64,000 nucleotides of DNA, taken from NCBI RefSeq assembly GCF_003255815.1, contig NC_037683.1, positions 83,397,758 to 83,461,757 on the forward strand, read 5' to 3'. This document shows positions 55,801 through 64,000 of this stretch, piece after piece. Origin of the DNA: Theropithecus gelada (lineage: Eukaryota; Chordata; Mammalia; Primates; Cercopithecidae). The notes below the pieces were generated by a model. The model saw only the letters and a list, made by a program, of their open reading frames with translations. It was not told the DNA's origin and ran no database searches. How positions within the stretch are numbered: the stretch's first letter is position 1; each line of letters starts with the position of its first letter. The translations under genes and the position numbers were made by a program.

Positions 55801-56824
55801 CTGGGTGATGTATGGGTTGCTCTTGAAGGCGGAAATCTGCTCTCTTCCAAGTTCTCTGACTTTCATCCTTAAATCTTGTCCATAATTTCAGGCTGATTGA
55901 AATGGATGCCATGTTACCGGGATTTACATTGTACCACTTAAAAAATATTTTCCTTTCACTTGGCCTAAACAATGTGTTTCTCCTTTTTACCTCTTCCTGT
56001 TGCAGAAATAAAATGCTCAGCAAGGAGTTAATGGTTTTACAGTGATGCAGCTGGCAGCAGTAGATCACAGAGCTCAGTTCAGGAATCCAATTATTTCCTT
56101 TGTCTAAGATGAAAACCTATACTTTGGGGGTGGGGGAAGGGCCTGTGTTGTAGGGTTGCTTGATTTAAGATTTTGTTCTAGAAAGAAGGACGGTTCTCTG
56201 ATGCAGCTCAGCTCCTGGTCACAGAAGCTTGCTTGATGTTGGCCACCTGAACACACTTGGGATCCAGGAAATAGGAAAAAATAACCTCCTTTTTCTAGGT
56301 TTCTGACTACTTTAGAGCTTGGAATGTGCAACTAAACTAGCATTAAATATCATAGGCTAATGATGATGGTGACTCCAGAAACTTACTATTAATGTAGGAG
56401 ACATTTTGGCAGCAATTTGTAAAGAGAAGGTGCTTTTGAGGTCTCAAAGAGCAGATGTAGAAAGAAATCTGCAAATGCACAGACAGATAGGATAGATACA
56501 TAGCTAGAAACTCCTGTCTCTGGGGCTTTCTGTTGACTTAGAGTGGGTAGACACATTTCCAATTCCAAACCAAAGAGAATGCTTGGGTCTCATTAAAAAA
56601 AAAAAAAAAAAAGTAATCATTGCAAGATTCACAAACAATAGAAACAGGTAGATAGTTTCACAGTCATTGGAAACCACATTCATCTTATCCCAACAATACT
56701 GTGGAAAGATACAATTAAGTCCTTCTCATAAAACAGCAAAAGGCTCAGACAGGTGAGAGACTTATGAAGGGTACAAAATAATTAGAATCAAAGCTAGGAC
56801 CAAAAGCCTTGCAGGGTGGGATAG
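52876..56824. other. Longest low-repeat stretch (about 3.9 kb)
   Basis: I see no Alu, L1, LTR or MIR. Short frames (for example 52992-53264 and 56068-55718 minus) have no domain. A poly-A run lies at 56595-56612. The segment 54400-54640 has an AT-rich, homeobox-site-like texture (CATTAATC, CTAATATTAACC). Confidence 0.4.
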
Positions 56825-57010
56825 GACAAGAATGTGGACATTGAAGCCTAATAGATCTGGATTTGAATTCTTGTTCTGCAGCATAGCAGGTCTGTGATGG
56901 TGGGTAAGGGGAGTCCACTTATCTGAGTTTTCATTCTCTCATGAAAATGGGAAAATAATGCTTACCTGGTGAGTTGTTAAGAGGATTAGTGATAATGTAC
57001 ATAAATGTGT
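56825..57010 (+). repeat. MIR
   Basis: ATCTGGATTTGAATTCTTGT, TGAAAATGGGAAAATAATGC and GTTGTTAAGAGGATTAGTGA. Confidence 0.8.
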
Positions 57011-57694
57011 TTTCCTGTAGTAATTCTATAGAGTAGATGAAAGGGAAGTGGGCGATATGATGGAAAGGAAGTCAGATTCAGATTATGAAGGAACTAAAAT
57101 TCATCAGCTGTGCCTGTCAAGGTGCGTGCTTGGTTACAAAGGGCAGAGATGGGCTTTGACCAATAGTGATATGGCATGGCCAAGCCTACTTCAGCATTCT
57201 ATAGGCTAGAATGCTCATTTCTCCTCCACATCCTCTTCCCCACCCTTCTTCATCCTTCTCTGCCACAGGAGACTGACTTCTATGACCATGTCAACAGTCT
57301 CCCTTGCCCATTGCTTTTAGCTTGGGTTTGGCCAAGGTGAGGCACCAGCAGGAGGATGAGAAGATAATATGATCAAAGTGTTTTCCCCTCTGGCTCTCTC
57401 CCTGCTGGGCCAGGCTAAGCTATATCTGTTTCTCTTGGAAGGCTGGGGCTCTTTTGTGTAGCCCTTTCCTGTAGCTCCCGCTATGGCTCTCTCCTTTTTA
57501 GAGTAACCCTTCTTTCTCTTGCTCCTTCAACTAACGGAGTGATAAAAGGCTCTCTGCTTTAACCAGTCTCAGAGGCTTCAGCATGCCTCGTTGGTTTCTC
57601 TTAACTCTGTGCACACCTTTGTAAATAGTCCCTCATGAAACTCTCCTTGATAACCTTGCATGTAGTATCTATTTGTTGCAGAGACGCTTCCTTT
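57011..57694. other. Unassigned sequence
   Basis: No gene or repeat recognised. Confidence 0.4.
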
Positions 57695-57835
57695 TAGAGC
57701 TGAATATTATTGTCCCTATTTTATAGATGAGAAAACTAGCCCAACAGCATGTTGAAATACCCTCTTAACTCTGGGCTTGAACTCAGATTGCAGATGCCCA
57801 TCTATAAAACTCAGGCTCTCTCTATGAACTGTGTG
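57695..57835 (-). repeat. MIR, reverse orientation
   Basis: ATTATTGTCCCTATTTTATA, GATGAGAAAACTAGCCCAAC and CTTGAACTCAGATTGCAG. Confidence 0.65.
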
Positions 57836-58388
57836 TACCCCACTGCCTTCATGTTAAAGAAAGCCCATGGCCTTCAGCTAAAGTATTACACTTTGGCCTT
57901 TCACACACTCGTGCACATGTGGCGACATGTTTTTGGAGGAGTGCCCCCTTCTTGTTTTTATAAAGAGTCGATCTACCCTTGTCCTACCTGCCAAATGGAA
58001 TCTGGGTCTTTGTTTTTAATTTTTGAAGAACCTCTCCTTCTTTGGTTAAAAGAATTACTCTGAATTCCCTGTTTTCACTCAGGAATACCTCCTGAGATTT
58101 TGATATTTGTAATTCTATTAAGTGTAACTCTTAAATGTAATTATTGGAAAACAACCTTAATAAAATCTGACCCAAGGCAAGTCCTGAAATACCAGATTAG
58201 AGAGGAACCTAATTAACTGTACGTTCCCTGCTATAGAAGCCACAAAGCACATTAGAGCTAGAAATGGCCTTAAAGATTATTCAGGTTCTCAACCTAATTT
58301 TGATAACACAGACTCTTAAAATTTGAAAAAGCTGTAAACCCTCTCTCAAGAAAAATGTGTATTTTGTCTTGCTTGTTCTCTTTCTCTC
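57836..58388. other. Unassigned sequence
   Basis: A weak ancient LINE-like piece near 58255-58300 (GAGCTAGAAATGGCCTTAAA) is possible. Otherwise nothing. Confidence 0.35.
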
Positions 58389-58517
58389 TCTTTTTTAAAA
58401 ATAGTGACAGGGTCTCACTATAATTGCCTGGGCTGGTCTCGAACTCCTGGGCTCAAGCAATTCTCCTGCCCCAGTCTCTCAAGTAGCTGGGACTACAGGC
58501 ACATGCTATGGCACCCT
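58389..58517 (-). mobile_element. Alu monomer (FLAM-like)
   Basis: CTCTTTTTTAAAAATAGTGA head, then one monomer to CACATGCTATGGCACCC; no second arm. Confidence 0.75.
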
Positions 58518-58599
58518 TTCTCTTTCTCATTCATTCACCCACACATACGCACACTCTCACCTTTTTTTGATTCATTGTCATTGTGAAGCACACTCATGG

Positions 58600-59060
58600 G
58601 TTCCCAGATTAATGACCCCTCTTTTAGGCAAATTCCTTTGATTTGCAGATGAGGACGCTGATACGCACTCAGATAAAATGACTTACCCAGGGTTAGTGGT
58701 TCACATTTCGATCAGGTTGGGCTGTTATGCTGCAATAACAAACAACAATAATCTCAGTAGCTTAAAACATTCCCCCCCTCATTCATGTAGTTTCCTCTGT
58801 GGGTTAGCAGGGGCCTCTGCTCTTTGTCATTTATATTCACTGATGCAGGGTGACAGACACATGCCTTCTAGAATATCATCCGTCATCATGACAAAAGAGA
58901 AAGCATTGCAAACCATGCACTGATTCTTAAAGCTTCTGCCTGAAAGTGACACATCACTGCTGGTCGTACTTAATTGGCCCAGCTGAGTTCTATGACCATG
59001 CCTACCTCTAGGGTGGCAGAGAAACAACTGGTGGAGAGCACAAATAACTGAGAAAGCTGG
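58600..59060. repeat. Possible MIR fragment and MaLR-like LTR piece
   Basis: TTTGCAGATGAGGACGCTGA resembles reversed MIR. GTTATGCTGCAATAACAAAC and CTTAAAGCTTCTGCCTGAAA resemble a reversed MaLR-type LTR. Both are weak. Confidence 0.35.
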
Positions 59061-59084
59061 AAAAGCCAGAGTAGAACCAAGGCA

Positions 59085-59359
59085 TTGTTTTATTTATTTA
59101 TGAGACAGAGTCTTGCTCTGTTGCCCAGGCTTGCGTGCAATGGTGAGATCTCAGCTCACTGCAACCTCTGCCTCCCGGTTCAAGCCATTCCCCTGCCTCA
59201 GCCTCCCAAGTAGCTGGAACTACAGCCATGTGCCACCATACCTGGCTAATTTTTGTACTTTTAGTAGAGACAGGGTTTCATCATGTTGGCCGGGCTGATC
59301 TTGAACTCCTGACCTCAAGTGATCCACCCACCTCAGCCTCCCAAAGTGCTGGGATTACA
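59085..59359 (-). mobile_element. Alu, 5' truncated
   Basis: TTTTATTTATTTATGAGACA head, most of both monomers, stops at GTGCTGGGATTACA. Flanking GGCATTGTT repeats mark the target duplication. Confidence 0.93.
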
Positions 59360-59989
59360 CGGCATTGTTATTTTTTGTCTGAGTCCCTCTACTCTTCCAA
59401 GGCTACTGTTGTCATTATCTAATGCATCTGGATATAGCCTATAGAAGATTTGTCATCCACTTAACAGGGTTATGTTTTTGATATAAAATTGAGGCTAACT
59501 TGGAGACTTCGGTTGTTTTATTTGTAAATGCTGATTTTCTAACACAGTTCATTTAAGATGCTGTTGCAACAAAGGAGACCTGTCTCATTTGGGATGGGCC
59601 ATTATTGATTTTATATAACACTCATTTTTCAAGTGAAAACCTTTCTTTCTGTTGTCTGGATTGCCCTTATTTGTCTTTGTTTCTAATACTCATTTATTTC
59701 CCCTGGTCCTCCATAGGTTGTGGCTAATGGTGTTACCAGTGCAAACACAGAGGACTCTCTGGATTTTATTTTATTTTTTACTTTAGCAATTGGTGACAGT
59801 TGCACCTCTGTTTTTATCTTCCATTATTCATTAACTTTATAGTTTATTGAATACTTGCTTCTGCTCTGAGGATTGTAATAAGGGTTAAATTATAAAATTT
59901 GCATAGCCTAGCACAAAGGAGTTGCTCAAAATATGTGATGTGGGATGTGTGTGCATGTTTATTTTTTATTTTGAAATCAACATAGGGTG
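59360..59989. other. Unassigned sequence
   Basis: No gene or repeat recognised. Confidence 0.4.
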
Positions 59990-60200
59990 ATGACTAACAG
60001 CACACACTCCGGAGTCTGGCAGGGTGGGTCAGCATCTTGATGCAACCACTTACTATAAGCCATTAGGTTTTTAGATGATTTTATTAACCTTTCTGTGCCT
60101 CAGTTTTCTCATTTGTGAGATAGGGCTAATAATGCTACCAAACTCCTGGGCTGTGGAGAAGAGTAATTGAAATAATATATGTACAACATCTGCCACAAGA
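59990..60200 (+). repeat. MIR
   Basis: CACACTCCGGAGTCTGGCAG, TTCTGTGCCTCAGTTTTCTC and GTGAGATAGGGCTAATAATG. Confidence 0.85.
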
Positions 60201-60261
60201 CGTGGTTTGGAGAAATCAGCATGCATACTGGAAAATAGGATCTCTATTTGCCAACTGGGTA

Positions 60262-60505
60262 GTGTATTGAGGAGGAAAGAGTATAGGTTTTGGAATTCAA
60301 TAGACTTAAGTTCAAATCTCAGCTCTGTCATGGTGTGAATTTGAGCAAGTTGCTTACTTCTCTAAGACCCAGTCTCCTCTTTGGTATCATGTGATAGTCC
60401 TCCTCACCTTGCAGGGTATTTGGCAGGACCTCATAGGAATACGACACTACAATATCTCACACAGTGCATGGCACGTTGAAAGAGTCAATAAATACTCGTT
60501 CTTCT
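60262..60505 (+). repeat. MIR
   Basis: GAATTCAATAGACTTAAGTT, TTTGAGCAAGTTGCTTACTT and CATGGCACGTTGAAAGAGTC then AATAAATACTCG: near full-length. Confidence 0.85.
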
Positions 60506-60519
60506 GGATGTTGTGGGGT

Positions 60520-60720
60520 ACATGAAGATGGATAAAGGAAACAATTCCTCTGCCTTGCCTTCCATGGGTTTATAATCTCATTGTGGAGATAAGACATGTC
60601 TACAAATAACTACAGATAAGCTAAAATGCTGAGTGCAGCGCAAGAGATACAGCTAATGGGCTGTAGAAGTGTGCATTAGGTGAATTACTGTAGAAGGGTC
60701 ATTTGAGCTGGACTACTGGC
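60520..60720 (-). repeat. L2, reverse orientation (weak)
   Basis: TGCCTTCCATGGGTTTATAA, GGAGATAAGACATGTCTACA and CTGAGTGCAGCGCAAGAGAT. Confidence 0.55.
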
Positions 60721-62284
60721 TTTGGCTGAGAAAAAGTGATCTTTACTAAAGAGATACTTTAATTTACAAATACCACTTGTTTTTCTTTCTCCCCCTTTCC
60801 TCGTCAACCCCTTCCTCACCTCCAAACCCGAGAATACTCTATTATGCACCACTGATAAATTTTGCCTGGAGAGGAGAAATTCATTATCATCCCTGCCAGT
60901 GTAGTTTGCTGATGCACTCTGTTTTCTGGTTGTGATATTTACAGCAGCTCAGTTAAGATTTAATTTTCTATTATTGCCTGAACTTTGCAGCCCTCATTTT
61001 TCATTTGCTGTCTGAGATTCATTGCTTCAGCACCCTGGAACCACTGCCGGAAAGACTTACTTAACATTCAGAATCAATGAACAAACAGGAGAAACGTTTT
61101 ACCAGAGACAGGGCTTTAGTGATGCAGGGTTTAGCTTTGATTCCTAGCAATAGTTTTAGACTATTCTTTCCAATTCCTGTGACCAACTGCATTTCTCCAC
61201 CTCATTATCGCATAAGGGGCCTCAGAGGTACCTGAGCCTGGGTATTCTCTCCTGGAAATGTTACAGTCCAGGATCTCTCTGGATGTCATTATTATTTCCT
61301 TTTAATCTTGGCCTTTGGCCTTGCTTGATATTGTGGGAACCCTAATTTTCCTTTTCCTTTTCTCAGGTCTCTTGCGGGACTTGCCACATGACACAAAAAC
61401 CGTATCTAAAGAGATCTCAGGGCTAATAGGCCTTTTCCCTGCCTCATTATCTGTGGATTCATTTAGTTGGAGAGAAAGGACTTTGATTAATGTGTTTTTC
61501 TACTCCAGAGCTCACTGCTGCCTGTACAATCCCTTCCCTCTTACCTCATGGGAGTGTTCATCAGGGATGTGGGTATTTGGAGACTTTCTCATCCCACTGC
61601 CTTCCTTCCTGTGGTCCTTCTACTGAGGTGTTGGTAGACTTATGGTCATTCAGTACCTGTGGCATTTTGGTACCTGCCTGCCCTCCCCAATACGCATATC
61701 CATCCCCTGGAACTGGGAGCAGCCGTTTTGTACAATTTGACTGTGCCTTCCTAGACACAACATTGGTAGAATGGGAACTTAACAAAAATAGGGACAATGA
61801 GTCTTTTCCATGAGATACTGGATTTGGGACTGAGAAAGAATTGGTCCAGTCTCTTTATGAGGCTGAAGCCACAAATGTGAAAGTGAGGGGAGTTGGATGC
61901 CATTTTTCTTCTAGGTAGAGCCAGTGTGCAGTGAGAAAAATGGAGCAGGAAGGCACGGAGGAGATGTCGAGATGGAGGATCCAGAGGGCACTCGGTTCTA
62001 GCTGTTCCTAAGGCCCAGCAGTGCCTTTCTTCTTGTGGGTTTGACACTTCACTGGGTACCACAAGATACCATCAAACCTTTCCAGTAAATCTCCTCATTG
62101 GCTGGTGCAAGTTGTTTTCTGTCACAGGTAATCAAAAAGTCCTAACTGACAGTGTTTTGTAATTGCTGGTTTTATGCTTCTGGCGATAGCTAACTAAGTG
62201 CGAGTTTAGGTTATTATTTAGCACCCTTCTGATTGTAAAGGAAAATGTTAAAACTTCAGTGTGCTCCAAGAAGAGTCACTAAAC
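60721..62284. other. Low-repeat stretch
   Basis: The segment 60820-61100 is non-repetitive with a texture like conserved non-coding DNA (GATAAATTTT, CTATTATTGCCTGAAC). The overlapping plus frames at 61315-61626 and 61490-61813 have no recognised domain. Confidence 0.4.
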
Positions 62285-62815
62285 ACACCCCAAAAAATTG
62301 AAATCAGGGTCTTGAAGAGATATTTGTACAGCCATCTTCCTAGCAGCACTATTACACAACAGCTGAAAGGTGGAAGCAAGCCAAGTGTCCATCAATGGAT
62401 GCATGGATAAACAGAATGTGGGGTACACATATAATGGAATATTATTCAGTCTTAGGAAGTTCTGGTATGTGCAATACCATGGATGAACCTTGAGGGCATT
62501 ATGCTAAATGAAATAAGCCAGTCTTAAAAAAACAAACACTGTGTAATTCCACCAATGTAAGCTACCAAGAGTAGTCATATTAGAAACAGAAAGTACAGTG
62601 GTGGTTGTCAGGGGTTGAGGGGAGAAGAAAATGGAAAGTTGTGGTTCAATGGGTACACAGTTTCAGCTTTGAAGCATAAAGAGTTCTGGAGATTTTTTGC
62701 ATAGCAGTGTGAGTGTACTTAATATTACTGACCTGTCCCCTTAACATGATTAAGAAGGTAAAATTCATGTTATGTATATTTTACCACAATTTTTAAAAAG
62801 AATCATCAAATTCTC
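62285..62815 (+). mobile_element. L1 3' end fragment
   Basis: AAGTGTCCATCAATGGATGC, ATGGAATATTATTCAGTCTT and ATGCTAAATGAAATAAGCCA, then TATTTTACCACAATTTTTAA at the end. Confidence 0.9.
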
Positions 62816-64000
62816 CAAATAACATCTTTGATTTCTGGGATGTGGACAGAGGATCAACGTGGACTATGAATGAGAGGACCACATTCTATTCCTTGCTTTG
62901 AACTCAAAGGATTTGTCCAAGGTCACTTCTTTATACCTCATTTCACTCACATGTTCCTTTAATTCATTCACACTAGTACCTGCTATGTAGGTTCTAGGTC
63001 CTGTGCAGAATCATGGTTGTTGAGGAAACTTGCTCAAAGCAAGTAATCTCTGTGGATTTGGAAAGATCAACCAAGAAGATAGCACCAGGTGTGAAAGTGA
63101 AAGATGGTATTCCAGGCAGCATGCCAAGAAGTTTTGAGAATTCTGAGAACATTTTTGTTTTGAAGCCTGGGCCACAGATGGGGGCAGAAAGAGGAAAGAG
63201 TGGTTGAAGTTGGGGCTGAATCGAGAGACAAGACTGAACTGTAAATGGGCTATCCATGGATTATTTTAGAGGTAGGCAGGGTTTCCTTCTGTGTGTTCTG
63301 TGGCCCGCTGGCCCCTTCAGAGGTTCATGAACAAATAATCTGGTTGATGGTCCATACTGTATCCTCCTTTTGGCTATGTTGAGTACCTCATTAGCATACA
63401 AAAGGTCAGAAAAAGTCCTGCTGTAAAAATCTTGACTTTGTTTAACCTAACATTTCCTAAACTTATATGACCATAGGGTTTTTCTGTATATCCTTTAGTT
63501 GCAGGACCTACATTTTTTAAAAAGCTTTGGGAAAATGTGTTGGGGCTGGGGCTCTGAAATATAGGGCTTACTTAATTTTGGCTCGTCTTTTTAAAAGGAG
63601 GGAGTCATACTCTGAAATGATTTCACATTCTGTATTGTCAAGACTTTGGTCTCTTAACTGCCTTTCTCTGCTAACATTCCTAAATGGGGAGCTGCCGTAT
63701 GGGAGAAGGCAGAGATGTAAGGGGCATCTGTGTATATGTTCTGCTCTCAAAGAGTGTCCTGCTTCCTCCTACAGAATCAGAGCTCTCGGACAAGGATTTC
63801 AGTGCAAGTAATTTATTTTGGAAGTGATCCCAGGAAATACTGATGGAGGATTGAGAAAGTGAAACAGGGAAGATAAAGGAATCAATAGTTAATATATGTA
63901 TCAAGCAATTTCCCATGGGGCAATGAAGTTTATTCTCTATGGGGAGCTTTGGGAGGTAGTGTGCAATGTGTGCCTCCAAGTTATTCTACCAGGGTGACAC
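62816..64000. other. Unassigned sequence to the window end
   Basis: No gene recognised. 63780-63990 has a repeat-like look (GTGCAAGTAATTTATTTTGG, GTGATCCCAGGAAATACTGA) but I cannot name the family. Confidence 0.35.

Noticed and set aside
61315..61813. Two overlapping frames of 103 and 107 codons
   Set aside because: Overlap in different frames, with no domain, no splice context and no recognised family.

Overview
The window is primate, almost certainly human, nuclear DNA. The evidence is about twenty Alu copies on both strands, old L1, L2 and MIR fragments, MaLR, ERVL and class I endogenous retrovirus (ERV) LTRs, Tigger and hAT DNA transposons, low CpG density, and no operon-like coding. No intact protein-coding gene can be supported. 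The long open frames are retroelement remnants or lie inside Alu and poly-T tracts. The sequence reads as an intergenic or deep intronic, transposon-rich region with one assembly gap of 89 Ns.

Region 1 (1-7981) is a decayed class I (gammaretrovirus-like) ERV on the minus strand. Read from high to low coordinates it gives one LTR, a tRNA-Pro-type primer-binding site, leader, gag (PPPY and a CCHC knuckle), protease, RT (YVDD), RNase H, integrase and the env surface subunit. The env transmembrane subunit then appears on the opposite strand at the left edge, so the provirus is inverted there or abuts a second one. The other LTR is not in the window.

Region 2 (about 7985-18035) is one old plus-strand L1. 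It was later split by Alus, by an MLT2-like ERVL LTR and by a Tigger3/4-type pogo transposon that itself carries an Alu. L1 sequence resumes at each exit, so the order of events can be read.

Region 3 (18036-30640) holds L2, MIR, MLT1, a Tigger-type miniature element, an MLT2-like LTR, Alus, and a tRNA-Glu retropseudogene that still carries its CCA end. About 2.9 kb (25.3-28.15 kb) has no repeat I can name.

Region 4 (30650-35222) is an LTR cluster. An ERVL-like LTR is broken by a hAT miniature element and by a class I LTR that contains an Alu. Next comes a composite minus-strand LTR block bounded by a perfect 34-bp inverted repeat derived from a polypurine tract, then a MaLR LTR.

Region 5 (35223-64000) is ordinary L2/MIR/MLT1/Alu/L1 sequence. 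It contains the N gap in an Alu poly-T tail (36893-36981), two weak exon-like candidates in the wider window (30293-30380 and 45455-45490), a CTCF-like motif, microsatellites, and low-repeat stretches that may include conserved regulatory DNA. I found no new multi-gene system. The most unusual structures are the inverted env halves, the inverted polypurine repeat, and the CCA-bearing tRNA copy.
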